Positions 24,335 to 35,386 of a DNA stretch of 38,522 nt are shown piece after piece. The stretch is from positions 1-38,522 of the forward strand of contig LNEH01000114.1 of the NCBI GenBank assembly GCA_001464505.1. Direction: 5' to 3'. Each line of letters begins with the position of its first letter. Position 1 is the first letter of the stretch. The notes under the pieces were generated by a model. It was not told the origin of the DNA and did no database searches. It saw only the letters and a list, made by a program, of their open reading frames with translations. Origin of the DNA: Verrucomicrobia bacterium Ga0077533. GTDB taxonomy: Bacteria; Verrucomicrobiota; Verrucomicrobiia; Opitutales; Opitutaceae. A program made the translations under genes and the position numbers.

Positions 24335-25636
24335 ATGGAACACCTCACCAACGTCCTCCGCGGCCTGCTCGGACTGGCCTCCTTTCTCGGTCTGGCCGTC
24401 CTCTTCAGTGAAAACCGCCGCGCCATCAACTGGCGCACGGTCGGCATCGGCCTGTCCCTGCAGTTCGTCTTCGCCGGCCTCGTTCTTTATGCGCCGCCGG
24501 TGCGTTTCGCCGTCGAAGCCGTGGGCAACTTCTTCATCATGCTGCTCGGCTTCACCGGTGAAGGGGTGAAATTCGTGTTCGGCTCGTTGGTGAACCAGGA
24601 GAAGCATGGCGTCGTTTTCGGTCTGAGCATCCTGCCGTCCATCATCTTTTTCTCCGCCTTCACTTCCGCCCTCTACTATCTTGGCATCCTCCAGAAAATC
24701 GTCTGGGCTTTCGCCTGGGTCATGACCAAGACCATGCGTCTTTCCGGCCCCGAGACGATGAGCGCCTCGGCCAACATCTTCCTCGGCCAGACCGAGGCTC
24801 CGCTGCTGATCAAGCCCTACCTGAACAGCATGACGCGCTCCGAGATCCTGTGCGTCATGATCGGCGGCATGGCCACGGTGGCCGGCGCCGTGCTGATCGC
24901 CTACATCAGTTTCCTCGGCGGCAACGACCCGGCGCAGCAGGTCATCTTCGCCACCCACCTGATCACCAAGTCGGTCATCTCCGCCCCCGCCGCGCTCATC
25001 ATCGCCAAGATCCTCGTGCCCCAGACCGAGGCGGTCACCACCGAACTCGCGATCAACAAGGAGAAGATCGGCACCAACCTGCTCGACGCCATCTGCCTCG
25101 GCACCACCGACGGCATCAGGCTCGCCGTCAACGTCGGCGGCATGCTCATCGTCTTCACCGCCCTGGTGGCCCTCGTGAACCATGTGCTCTCCCACTGGAT
25201 CGGCGATCCGCTCGGCCTCAACGCCTGGGTCGCCAGCCTCACCGGCGGCGCCTTCAAGGTGTTCTCCCTGGAATTCCTGCTCGGCATGCTGTTCGCCCCG
25301 ATCGCCTGGCTCATGGGCATCAGCAACGATGCGCTGCTCCAGTCGGGCGCGCTCCTCGGCACCCGCACCGTGCTCAACGAATTCGTCGCCTTCATCGACC
25401 TCGCAAAGCTCAAGGATGCCGGCATCTACACCGATCCGCGTAACCTGATGATCATGACCTATGCCCTCTGCGGCTTCGCCAACATCGTCTCGATCGGCAT
25501 CCAGATCGGCGGCATCGGTGCCATCGCGCCCGCGCAACGCGAGAATCTCGCCAAGCTCGGGGTCAAGGCGCTCCTCGGCGGCAGTCTGGCCTGTTTCATG
25601 GCCGCGGCCATCGCCGGCATCCTGGTGCCGGCCTGA
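24335..25636 (+). CDS. CNT-family nucleoside transporter (NupC type)
   Basis: This 433-residue inner-membrane concentrative nucleoside transporter starts at the ATG at 24335 (MEHLTNVLRGLLGLASFLG); an in-frame ATG 99 bp upstream adds non-membrane residues. N-terminal helices are followed by the gate domain with FGLSILPSIIFFSAFTSALY, the nucleoside-site motif GQTEAPLLIKPYL, and the C-terminal NEFVAFIDLAKL and LCGFANIVSIGIQIGG motifs. It imports nucleosides with H+ or Na+. The upstream gap is short and no purine riboswitch is seen. A hairpin follows 46 bp after the stop. Confidence 0.94.
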   Translation: MEHLTNVLRGLLGLASFLGLAVLFSENRRAINWRTVGIGLSLQFVFAGLVLYAPPVRFAVEAVGNFFIMLLGFTGEGVKFVFGSLVNQEKHGVVFGLSILPSIIFFSAFTSALYYLGILQKIVWAFAWVMTKTMRLSGPETMSASANIFLGQTEAPLLIKPYLNSMTRSEILCVMIGGMATVAGAVLIAYISFLGGNDPAQQVIFATHLITKSVISAPAALIIAKILVPQTEAVTTELAINKEKIGTNLLDAICLGTTDGIRLAVNVGGMLIVFTALVALVNHVLSHWIGDPLGLNAWVASLTGGAFKVFSLEFLLGMLFAPIAWLMGISNDALLQSGALLGTRTVLNEFVAFIDLAKLKDAGIYTDPRNLMIMTYALCGFANIVSIGIQIGGIGAIAPAQRENLAKLGVKALLGGSLACFMAAAIAGILVPA

Positions 25637-25682
25637 CCGGGCGGGACTCCCGACCGCGCCCGCGCACCCGCCAGGGCTCAAG

Positions 25683-25701
25683 CCGGCTGCAAAACAGCCG
25701 G
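25683..25701 (+). terminator. Possible terminator hairpin after CNT gene
   Basis: CCGGCTG (25683-25689) and CAGCCGG (25695-25701) form a perfect 7-bp stem with loop CAAAA, 46 bp after the transporter stop. A second hairpin, GCGCACCG/CGGTGCGC, lies at 25769-25787. No strong T-tract follows either, so the termination role is tentative. Confidence 0.4.
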
Positions 25702-25871
25702 GCCGCATAGTCCACTATCGCCTGATAAATGGTATTATTGAGGCTCGCCTTTCAGGCTGACAGGCAGGGCGCACCGGCCCGGTGCGCCGGGAACGCGCTA
25801 TTACTCTCGCGGCGGCGCCCTGCCGAAGACAAGGTCGGCGTCAGTCTGATACGCGAATCTCAATAAACCCG

Positions 25872-27284
25872 TTACTTGGGCGGCGATTCGAGGCCGAGGC
25901 TGAGGTATTTTTCCAGCGGGCCCGCGATATTGAGATCGAAGATGACCGGCGCATTGACGCCGGGATCCAGCGGCTCTCCGGCGAGATGCAATTGAGCGGA
26001 GTGGCCCGGCGGGGCGCCGGGTGGCCGGATCGCGAGGTGCAGCTCGGTGAGCCGCAGTTTGCGCCGGTCGCCGGTCGTGAACTGAAGCCGGGCCGGGACA
26101 CCGGGCATGAGCTCCAGCGAGCCGGGGCCGAGCCTCAGCCCGCTGCCGTCGATCCGGATGGGGAAACGTCCGCTCAGCCGGCCGGCGGCCACCACCGGCA
26201 GGTCCCGCGTAAGCGCCATGACCTCCGCGAGGCTGGCCCCGTCAACCAGCACCACCGCTTCCAGTTCGCGCCGCCCGGGGAAATAATCAAAGGATTCCAA
26301 TGCGACCGTGCCGCCGAGGGTCTGGAACGAGGCGTGGCTCACGGCGATCTTGTTGGCACCGTGCAAGGCCAGTTCGGCCTCAAGCCCACGCAGAACCAGC
26401 CGGCCCGTCCGCATCTCCCGGATGCGCAGGCTGCCGGGCTTGGTGCTGATCTGCGCGAGATCACTGAACTCCAGATCGGCCTCGATGCCCTCGCCCAGGA
26501 TGGCGCGCTGCCGGCTGGCCGCCCTGCCCTCGCGCCACCCCACCACTCCCGTGGCGGTAGATTGCTTGCCCAACCTCCGCCCCTCCGCGCGGCCGGTGAG
26601 CTGTCCCTCCAACTCCCAGGGGCCACCGGGCAGCAGGATGAGCCGCTGCACGAAATCCTGCCAGATTTTCAAATCGAGCGCCATGTCCGGCAACTTGAAA
26701 GTCAGGTCGTCCCTCGCCAGATCGTAGCTGCCCTCCGCCTGCACCGCCAGGCCGGGTCCGCCCGCCTGCGCCCGGAGCTCCCAGGTTTTTTGCGGCGACA
26801 GGCGCGCCGCGATCTTTCCGGTCAATACCCGCGCGGGCAGTGCCGCGGCTTGCACGACCAGTTCTCCGTCCACCGCCAGTTCGTCCAGGGGCATCCGCCA
26901 CGGCTGCACCTTCGCCCGGCTGTTTTGGTAGGTGGTCCAGTTTATCGCATTGGTGTCAGACCCGTCGATGGTCACGGGCACGCGGGCCTGCTCGACCCGC
27001 ACGGCGCCGAGCGAAGGCGTCCACCAGTGGCGGCGGGTGATGGTCACGCGCCGGGCCGCGAAAGCCTGGGTCCGCACTTTAAAACTCACCCCCTCAACCA
27101 CCACATGCCAGGGTGTGGCTTGCACGACATGGAAGCTCACCTGTGAAGCTCCGGATGATTTCAAGACCAGGTTTACCACCAGGCCGGCCAAGGCCTGGCG
27201 GGTGCCCAGCAGCACGACCAAGGCGACAAGCAAAAGCCCGCCGGTCCAGAGAAATAAACGGGATGGGTGCAGGGTCAGCGGCAT
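25872..27284 (-). CDS. AsmA/YdbH-like envelope protein
   Basis: This 470-residue protein starts at the ATG at 27282-27284 (MPLTLHPSRLFLWTGGLLLV). A single N-terminal membrane anchor (about 8-30) is followed by a long beta-rich region with repeated short strands. Segments such as WHVVVEGVSFKVRTQAFAAR, LDELAVDGELVVQAAAL and DGASLAEVMALTRDLPVVAA (before GRLSGRFPIRI) match the AsmA-like/YdbH pattern. The C-terminal part with the GRLSGRFPIRID and FDLNIAGPLEKYL motifs is the region conserved with YdbH-type bridge-like lipid transporters. A role in phospholipid movement between membranes is inferred from that resemblance. It lies 103 bp downstream of glgP on the same strand. Confidence 0.72.
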   Translation of the reverse strand: MPLTLHPSRLFLWTGGLLLVALVVLLGTRQALAGLVVNLVLKSSGASQVSFHVVQATPWHVVVEGVSFKVRTQAFAARRVTITRRHWWTPSLGAVRVEQARVPVTIDGSDTNAINWTTYQNSRAKVQPWRMPLDELAVDGELVVQAAALPARVLTGKIAARLSPQKTWELRAQAGGPGLAVQAEGSYDLARDDLTFKLPDMALDLKIWQDFVQRLILLPGGPWELEGQLTGRAEGRRLGKQSTATGVVGWREGRAASRQRAILGEGIEADLEFSDLAQISTKPGSLRIREMRTGRLVLRGLEAELALHGANKIAVSHASFQTLGGTVALESFDYFPGRRELEAVVLVDGASLAEVMALTRDLPVVAAGRLSGRFPIRIDGSGLRLGPGSLELMPGVPARLQFTTGDRRKLRLTELHLAIRPPGAPPGHSAQLHLAGEPLDPGVNAPVIFDLNIAGPLEKYLSLGLESPPK

Positions 27285-27387
27285 CGGCTTAATAGACTCG
27301 GCAGGTGGTCTGGTTTGGCAACTTGGGGTGGCCAATGCCAACAACCGCCCTGCCGTTTCGCCATGAATTGCCGCGCCGGCACCAAAG

Positions 27388-29895
<2,508 letters not shown>

Positions 29896-29982
29896 GAGAA
29901 GAAGGGAATTGAATCACAGACCCTGCCCACCCGGCAGGCAAGGCGGGATTAGGGCGTGCAGATCACGATGGCGTGAAGAATT

Positions 29983-30050
29983 GCAGGTCGGGGTTTATCC
30001 CCGACAAAGCTGGGCCGTCGTTGGATGTCGGGCATAAAGCCCGACCTACA
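29983..30050. repeat. REP-like palindrome, GTAGGTCGGG family, copy B
   Basis: The arms GCAGGTCGGG (29983-29992) and CCCGACCTAC (30040-30049) enclose two hairpins with loops TTTAT and ATAAA, as in copy A (23871-23931). It lies between the 3' end of mutL and the start of glgP, both on minus, so it may stop read-through from mutL. Confidence 0.8.
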
Positions 30051-30079
30051 TTCCTGGAAACGGATCCGTCGCCCGCGCC

Positions 30080-31879
30080 TCACCGCTCAAACCGCCGGCC
30101 CAGCTCCCCCTTGCTCAGCTCAAAATGCGTCGGTCGGCCCGCGGGGCTGGTGTGCGGCTGGCGGCAGGAGAAAAGTTGCGCGACCAGCGCCAGCGCCTCG
30201 GTCTCGCTGACGGCCGACGGCAGCCGCACGGCCTTTTGCGCCGCCAGCCGGGCCAGTTCCTCGTTGGCCAGGCCGGCCTTTTTCTCATCCAGCCGGCCCT
30301 CGCGCATCAGCCCGATGACATCGCGCAGGAAAATTTCCGCATCGGCGGGATCCAGCCAGACCGGGACGCCCTCGATCCGGAAAAAATTCCGGCCGAACTC
30401 GGCCACCTCCAAGCCATGGGCGTGCAGATATTTCAACCGGTCGAGCAAAAGGGCGCTCGCGATGGCATCCAATTCGACGGGCAGCGCAAACAACAGCCGC
30501 TGGCTGGCCACCTCGCCCCGCGTGAATTGATCCTGCAACCGCTCAAACCACACCCGCTCGTGGGCCGCGCGGCGGTCGAGCACCACCACCCCTCCGGGAG
30601 CTTCGAACAGCGCGTAGTCGCCGTGCGCCGTGCCCAGGAAACGCCAGCCCAGCAGACGCGAAGCGTCCGCGGAGTGCGGAGTGCGGAGTGCGGAGCGCAG
30701 AGTGGAAGACGGGACTGCGACCGGCGGCGACTGGATGGAGGGCGACCAAACCGGCGGCATTGGCGCAAAGGGCCGGAAGGGCTGGGCCATAACGCCGGGC
30801 GGCGGCGGGACTGATCCGGCTGGATCTCCGGGCATGGACTCCTCTGGCATTGGCGCCGGCCTGCCCTCCGTAGCCTTGGCGGAGGAGGGCGCGCCCCACT
30901 CCCGCAGCGCCTGCAAAACCGCCCGGATGACGAACCCGCGCACGGCTCCCTCGCTGCGGAAGCGCACCTCACGCTTCGCGGGATGCACGTTTACGTCCAC
31001 CGCCGCGGGATCGAGGTCAAGGAACAGCACGGCTACCGGATAGCGGCCCTTGCCCAGCGAGGTCGCATACGACTCGAGTATCGCGTAATTCAGGGTGCGG
31101 CTGTCCACCGGCCGGCGGTTGACGAACATCAGCATCTCGTGCCGCGTCGCGCGGCTGACGCCGGGCTGGCCGATCAGTCCGCTCAGTTTCAGCCCCGGCT
31201 CGTTCATCTCGACCGGCAGCAGATCGGACGCCAATTGACGGCCGAATATCTCCGCGACCCGTTCAGCCAGGGTCGAGCAGACGGGTGATTGGAACAGCAC
31301 CCGGCCGTCCTCCACGAGGGTGAAAGCCGTCGCCGGGCAGGCCAGGGCGTAGAGCCGCACCGTCTGGATGATGTGCGCCGACTCGGTCGCGTCACTCTTG
31401 AGGAATTTCCGGCGCGCCGGCACCGAATTGAACAGATGCGCAACCGTCGTGCGCGTGCCCGGCGCCAGGCCGCACTCGCGCACGTGGACCAGTTTGCCGC
31501 CGTTGATGACGATCTCGGTGCCGGGGCCGGTCGCGGGCCGGGTCTGCAGCTCGAAGTGCGACACGCTGGCGATGGACGGCATCGCCTCGCCTCGAAAACC
31601 AAAGGTGCCCAAACGGTCCAGGTCGGCGGTCTCGACCAGCTTGCTGGTCGCATGCCGTTCGAGCGAGAGCAGCGCGTCGTCCTTGGTCATGCCGCTGCCG
31701 TTGTCCTCCACGCGGATATGGCTGCGCCCGGCGTGGCGGAACTCCACCTCGATGCGCGTGGCCCCGGCGTCGAGGCTGTTCTCGACCAGTTCCTTCACGA
31801 CCGCCGCCGGCCGCTCGATGACCTCGCCGGCGGCGATCTGGTTCGCCACGCGATCCGAAAGGATGCGGATGGTCGGCAT
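30080..31879 (-). CDS. mutL: DNA mismatch repair protein MutL with repeat-bearing linker
   Basis: This 599-residue MutL homodimer coordinates MutS recognition with strand removal. The ATG at 31877-31879 gives MPTIRILSDRVANQIAAGEV. The GHKL ATPase carries VKELVENSLDAGATRIEVEF, VEDNGSGMTKDDA and GTFGFRGEAMPSI. The N-terminal transducer ends at VDVNVHPAKREVRFR near residue 300. A Pro-rich linker (about 320-410) follows, then the C-terminal dimerisation domain. In the C-terminal domain the usual endonuclease motif DQHA(x)2E(x)4E reads DRRAAHERVWFE, so Gln and His are replaced by Arg and nicking activity is doubtful. The linker contains a palindromic repeat (30863-30890) and a 7-bp tandem repeat (30669-30703). 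It starts 19 bp after the argH stop. Confidence 0.95.
   Translation of the reverse strand: MPTIRILSDRVANQIAAGEVIERPAAVVKELVENSLDAGATRIEVEFRHAGRSHIRVEDNGSGMTKDDALLSLERHATSKLVETADLDRLGTFGFRGEAMPSIASVSHFELQTRPATGPGTEIVINGGKLVHVRECGLAPGTRTTVAHLFNSVPARRKFLKSDATESAHIIQTVRLYALACPATAFTLVEDGRVLFQSPVCSTLAERVAEIFGRQLASDLLPVEMNEPGLKLSGLIGQPGVSRATRHEMLMFVNRRPVDSRTLNYAILESYATSLGKGRYPVAVLFLDLDPAAVDVNVHPAKREVRFRSEGAVRGFVIRAVLQALREWGAPSSAKATEGRPAPMPEESMPGDPAGSVPPPPGVMAQPFRPFAPMPPVWSPSIQSPPVAVPSSTLRSALRTPHSADASRLLGWRFLGTAHGDYALFEAPGGVVVLDRRAAHERVWFERLQDQFTRGEVASQRLLFALPVELDAIASALLLDRLKYLHAHGLEVAEFGRNFFRIEGVPVWLDPADAEIFLRDVIGLMREGRLDEKKAGLANEELARLAAQKAVRLPSAVSETEALALVAQLFSCRQPHTSPAGRPTHFELSKGELGRRFER
30669..30703 (-). 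repeat. 7-bp tandem repeat in the mutL linker
   Basis: On plus, GCGGAGT occurs three times perfectly (30669-30689), followed by GCGGAGC and GCAGAGT: five units. It encodes about residues 393-404 (STLRSALRTPHS). Seven is not a multiple of three, so gain or loss of one unit would shift the mutL frame before the C-terminal domain. Confidence 0.75.
30863..30890. repeat. Palindromic repeat in the mutL linker (KATEG-encoding)
   Basis: GCCCTCC (30863-30869) pairs with GGAGGGC (30884-30890) around a centre containing GTAGCCTTGGCGG. It encodes the out-of-character peptide SSAKATEGRPAP in MutL. The DNA resembles a dispersed palindromic repeat often seen between genes in GC-rich bacteria; that resemblance is from memory. 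Confidence 0.5.
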
Positions 31880-31898
31880 GGGGCGCGATTTCCTATTC

Positions 31899-33299
31899 CT
31901 ACCCGAGCAGCTTCTGCCAGCGTTTGAACTGCCGCGCCAGCTGCGCCGGGCCGGGCATGCCGGTGCCGGTGCGGCGGGCCATGGCCTTGGCCAAATCGAA
32001 TGAAGACGCCCAATCGCGGCCAAACGCGGGGTGAACCGATTTTATGTCGGCATAGGTCAACCGGTCGAGCGCCACCCGTTTTTGTTCCGCGAGCTTCACG
32101 ACCGCACCGACGGCATGATGGGCCGCACGGAACGGCACGCCCTTGCGCACGAGATAGTCCGCCAGATCGGTCGCCAGCAGCGCGGGATCGGCCACGGCGG
32201 CGGCGCACTTGGTGCGGTTCACCTTTAGTCCGGTGAAAATGGCGGCGAGCACCTCGAGGCACAGCGTCGTCTGGTCATGGCTGTCGAATACGGGCGGCTT
32301 GTCTTCCTGCAGGTCGCGGTTGTAGGTGAGCGGCAGACCCTTCACGAGCACGAGCAGCGTGTGCAGGTTGCCCTGCAGCCGCGCCGACTTGCCGCGCAGC
32401 AGCTCCGCCGAGTCGGGATTCTTCTTCTGGGGCATCAGGCTGGAACCGGTGCAGAACGCATCGGGCAATTCCACGAAATTGAATTCCTGGGTGGCCCAGA
32501 GAATCAGGTCCTCCGCCATGCGGGAGATATGCACGCCGGTCAGCGCGCAGGCCGCGGCAAACTCAATGAACACGTCGCGGTCGCTCACCGCATCCATGCT
32601 GTTCGGTGTGACGCGCGGCCGGCCGGCGCCGTCAACAAAGCCGAGCGCTTTCGCCGTGAACTCGCGGTCGATGGGCAGGGTCGTGCCGGCGAGGGCGCCG
32701 GAGCCGAGCGGGCACCAGTTGGCGTGGTCGGCGACGGCGGCGAAACGCTCCGCGTCGCGCGCCAGCATCTCGAGGTAGACGAAAAGATGGTGCGCCAGAA
32801 ACACCGGCTGCGCCCGCTGAAGGTGGGTGTAGCCCGGGATGAGCACGTCGCGATTTTTCAGCGCGACCTTGAGGATGGCGCGCTGGGCGGCGGAGATTTT
32901 GCCGATGAGGTCGGCGCAGGCGGCCTTGAAGTAGAGCCGCATGTCGGTCGCGACCTGGTCGTTGCGGCTGCGGGCCGTGTGCAGCTTGGCGGCGGCCGGC
33001 ACGCGCCGGGTCAGCGCCTGCTCGATGTTCATGTGGACATCCTCGAGCTTGGTCTGCCACTTGAATTTGCCAGTGGCGATTTCCCGGCCGATGGCATCGA
33101 GGCCCCGGTGGATGGCGTCACGCTCCTTTCGGGTGATCAGCCCGGCCTTGGCGAGCATGGCTGAATGGGCCTTGCTGCCGGCGATATCGAATGGCGCGAG
33201 CCGGCGGTCAAAGGAGACCGACTCGGAAAACCGCAGCATGAGCTCCGCCGGGCCCGCCGCGAATCGTCCCCCCCAGGTGGCTTGCGCCTTAATTGCCAT
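31899..33299 (-). CDS. argH: Argininosuccinate lyase
   Basis: This 466-residue enzyme cleaves argininosuccinate to arginine and fumarate, the last step of arginine synthesis. Visible features are [33 protein letters not shown], the [16 protein letters not shown] segment carrying catalytic residues, [16 protein letters not shown], and the fumarase/aspartase superfamily signature [19 protein letters not shown] near 280-298. Length is standard. mutL follows after 19 bp on the same strand, so the two are probably co-transcribed. argG is not in the window. Confidence 0.97.
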   Translation of the reverse strand: MAIKAQATWGGRFAAGPAELMLRFSESVSFDRRLAPFDIAGSKAHSAMLAKAGLITRKERDAIHRGLDAIGREIATGKFKWQTKLEDVHMNIEQALTRRVPAAAKLHTARSRNDQVATDMRLYFKAACADLIGKISAAQRAILKVALKNRDVLIPGYTHLQRAQPVFLAHHLFVYLEMLARDAERFAAVADHANWCPLGSGALAGTTLPIDREFTAKALGFVDGAGRPRVTPNSMDAVSDRDVFIEFAAACALTGVHISRMAEDLILWATQEFNFVELPDAFCTGSSLMPQKKNPDSAELLRGKSARLQGNLHTLLVLVKGLPLTYNRDLQEDKPPVFDSHDQTTLCLEVLAAIFTGLKVNRTKCAAAVADPALLATDLADYLVRKGVPFRAAHHAVGAVVKLAEQKRVALDRLTYADIKSVHPAFGRDWASSFDLAKAMARRTGTGMPGPAQLARQFKRWQKLLG

Positions 33300-33362
33300 A
33301 GGCGGTCAAGCAACGGCCCGCCATCGGTCTTGGCAACGCGGAAATAGGTGCGGAGAGCAAAG

Positions 33363-33440
33363 ATCGCGGAAACGCGGAGGAGCGGAAACACCGAGCAAAG
33401 GCTCGGCTTCCGTGCCTCCGTTCTTTCGCGTTTCCGCGAT
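33363..33440. repeat. Long imperfect hairpin between divergent genes
   Basis: ATCGCGGAAACGCG (33363-33376) and CGCGTTTCCGCGAT (33427-33440) are perfect 14-bp inverted repeats. The interior continues pairing in part: CCGAGC/GCTCGG with loop AAAG at the tip. It lies between divergent argH and a small secreted-protein gene, so it is more likely a repeat element than a terminator. Confidence 0.65.
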
Positions 33441-33493
33441 TTGTCCGCGTAATTCCAGTTTGCCTGCAACTCACGCCCTCCCATGGTGACTTA

Positions 33494-33988
33494 ATGCGGA
33501 TGTCGCGATTGAAACTGTGCTTGATTCTGGCGCTGAGTGCTGTGGCGTCCCTGCGCGCCGACCTTCCCCTCCTCACCTCGCCGCGCGTCACGGTCGCACG
33601 GATGAAGACCTCGATCTACGTCGGCAGCATAACCCTCACGACCTCGGACTTTCTGCAGTCGGATGAGAGTTTCAAGGCCACCTACGAGGCCAAGGTCCGG
33701 CCGTGGTTCTTCTGGGGCGAGACGGGCAAGATCACCATCAAGCTGCCGGTCGCCGACCTGACCCGACTGGCGCTGGGTCAGTCCATCGATTTCACCGGCG
33801 AGGCCTCAAATCATAAAAACAAGCCGCGCACCGTCACCGGCCGCGCCCAACCCGGCACCGGCAACGGCGGCAAGATCAAGGTGCGCATCATGGCCGACGG
33901 CATCGAGCTGATCTTCAACGGCACTTATCAGTTGCTCGCCGGCCAGAATGCCGTCGAGGCGCCGCCTACGCCGCCCAGTGGAAAGTGA
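33494..33988 (+). CDS. Small secreted protein of unknown function
   Basis: This 164-residue protein has a signal peptide (MRMSRLKLCLILALSAVASL ending RA before DLP) and a beta-rich mature part (TSIYVGSITLTTSDFLQSDE, then IELIFNGTYQLLA) ending in a Pro-rich tail. No family was recognised. A second ATG two codons in is equally possible. Its stop lies inside the 3' end of the convergent OsmC gene, a 23-bp tail-to-tail overlap. Confidence 0.7.
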   Translation: MRMSRLKLCLILALSAVASLRADLPLLTSPRVTVARMKTSIYVGSITLTTSDFLQSDESFKATYEAKVRPWFFWGETGKITIKLPVADLTRLALGQSIDFTGEASNHKNKPRTVTGRAQPGTGNGGKIKVRIMADGIELIFNGTYQLLAGQNAVEAPPTPPSGK

Positions 33989-34379
33989 CCGGGCGCTCGA
34001 TCGCCGGATGCAGGCTGTGGTGGACCGGGCAGTTGAGCGCGGCCTTCTCGAGAATACCTTCGGGATCCTTGGTTTTCGGGATGGGCAGCCAGACGGTCGC
34101 CGCCATCCGCACGATACGGCGCGGGACGTCGGCGGACATTTCCTTCGTCACTTCCCACTTCATGCCGGGAAGGTCGAACCCGAGCCTGGTGCGCGCCGCG
34201 ATTGCCATGGTCGTGACCATGCAGGCCGCAAAGGACGCGGTGGTAAGATCCGTCGGCGAGAACGCCAGGCCGCGGCCGTGGTTGTCCTTCGGCGCATCGG
34301 TCTCGATCTGCTGGCCGGACGGGCCGTGCCTCAGCTGGCAGTTGAGTTCGCCTTGGTAGATGCCGGTGCTTTTGACCAT
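33966..34379 (-). CDS. OsmC family peroxide/redox protein
   Basis: This 137-residue protein starts at MVKSTGIYQGELNCQLRHGP (ATG 34377-34379); an ATG 24 bp upstream is less likely. OsmC-like features are FSPTDLTTASFAACMVTTMA with the first active Cys, and the second in EKAALNCPVHHSL. The family reduces organic hydroperoxides or acts as a general redox protein, as a dimer in the cytoplasm. It overlaps the 3' end of the convergent secreted-protein gene by 23 bp. Subfamily (Ohr, OsmC or YhfA type) was not resolved; the spacing resembles the YhfA/OsmC-like type. Confidence 0.9.
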   Translation of the reverse strand: MVKSTGIYQGELNCQLRHGPSGQQIETDAPKDNHGRGLAFSPTDLTTASFAACMVTTMAIAARTRLGFDLPGMKWEVTKEMSADVPRRIVRMAATVWLPIPKTKDPEGILEKAALNCPVHHSLHPAIERPVTFHWAA

Positions 34380-34442
34380 CCCAAGATGGAAACCACGAAA
34401 CATCCGAAAGACACGAAAAAACCGGGCCAGCTTGGATCGACC

Positions 34443-34502
34443 TGTAGGAGCGGCTTTACGCCGCGATTTCCTGTCCCGGTCGCGGCATAAAGCCGCTCCT
34501 AC
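34443..34502. repeat. REP-like palindrome, GTAGGAGCGG family
   Basis: GTAGGAGCGGC at the left and GCCGCTCCTAC at the right are perfect arms. Each arm is a hairpin with a 5-nt loop (TTTAC and ATAAA), the same architecture as the GTAGGTCGGG elements but with a different stem sequence. The right arm overlaps the stop of the PIG-L gene (34499-34501), so it may also end that transcript. Confidence 0.75.
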
Positions 34503-35341
34503 TGGAAACGCTTCAGCCGCGCGGCGACATCGGCGCGGAGCCGGTCGATATGGGCAAGGGTGTATTTCTCGACTGATAATTTGCTGTCCTGCACGAGCGG
34601 CGTCAGGTCCATCGCCCAGGTCAGCGCCGTGGCGCGGTCGGTGGTGTGGGAGGCGTGGAAGGTGGCGTTGGCGAGTCGGCGTCCGGCGATGGCCAGATCG
34701 TAGCGCTTGCCGCCGGCGATCTGCGATTCGAAGGCGCCGATGAGTTTCGCCGCGAGCCGCGGGTTGGCGGAGTCATTGAGCACGACCTTGTCGGCGTCGG
34801 GCAACCAGTCGAGGTTGCGCCACACTTCGCAGCCATAGACGGCCTTGGGGCGGAGCCGGGCGGGCAGCGAACGCAGCGCCTCGATACAGCGCCAGAAGCA
34901 GGCGACATGGGTGTCGTGCTTGTCGGCGGGATTATGCAGGTAGACGACCTCGGGCGTCGTGGCGCGGAGAATGGCGGCGAGGTCGGCCACGACCTCAGGG
35001 CGGCGCGGGTCTTTCACCACCGCGCTGGGGTGCGCCAGCTGGAGCTGGACCGCATAATGGCCCAGCCGCGCGGCGCGGCGTTGCTCGGCGCGGCGGACAC
35101 GTTTCATTTGTTCGTTGGAACAGTCCGTGAATCGACCGCTGCGCGGACTGCCTCCGCCATCGGTGATGACCACCCCGGTGAAAGTGCGCCGGCGGTAGCC
35201 CGCCGCGATGCCGTGGTAGGCCATGATCTCAATGTCGTCCTGGTGCGCCGCGAGGCAAAGGTGGGTCGTGCGCCGCAGGGCGGCCATGAGCGGCCGGCCA
35301 TCGGGCACATAGAGGTCGGCGGTTTGTTGGGAAAGTTGCAT
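34499..35341 (-). CDS. PIG-L family deacetylase
   Basis: This zinc-dependent N-acetyl-sugar deacetylase-like protein has 280 residues from MQLSQQTADLYVPDGRPLMA (ATG 35339-35341); an ATG 15 bp upstream (35356) lies in a small hairpin and is less likely. Zinc motif 1 is CLAAHQDDIEIMAYHG and the second is NPADKHDTHVACFW. GlcNAc-PI de-N-acetylase relatives include BshB and MshB of low-molecular-weight thiol synthesis, and many act on unknown glycans. No other thiol-synthesis gene is adjacent, so substrate is open. Tail GAFESQIAGGKRYDL and DRATALTWAMDLTPL are typical of a subgroup with a C-terminal helix. Confidence 0.87.
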   Translation of the reverse strand: MQLSQQTADLYVPDGRPLMAALRRTTHLCLAAHQDDIEIMAYHGIAAGYRRRTFTGVVITDGGGSPRSGRFTDCSNEQMKRVRRAEQRRAARLGHYAVQLQLAHPSAVVKDPRRPEVVADLAAILRATTPEVVYLHNPADKHDTHVACFWRCIEALRSLPARLRPKAVYGCEVWRNLDWLPDADKVVLNDSANPRLAAKLIGAFESQIAGGKRYDLAIAGRRLANATFHASHTTDRATALTWAMDLTPLVQDSKLSVEKYTLAHIDRLRADVAARLKRFQ

Positions 35342-35344
35342 GGC

Positions 35345-35370
35345 TGTAGCGGTCATAGACCGCCGCTACA
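35345..35370. repeat. Small REP-like hairpin near PIG-L start
   Basis: TGTAGCGG at the left pairs with CCGCTACA at the right, with an inner GGTC/GACC hairpin (loop ATA). It is similar in design to a single arm of the other REP-like elements here. It lies between the PIG-L start and the 3' end of the phosphoesterase gene. Confidence 0.55.
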
Positions 35371-35386
35371 ATATCGGAGCCGGATA

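Noticed and set aside
24326-25708. 460-residue minus-strand ORF
   Set aside because: It is antisense to the CNT transporter; its Asp/Glu/Gly-rich translation is typical of a shadow of a hydrophobic gene.
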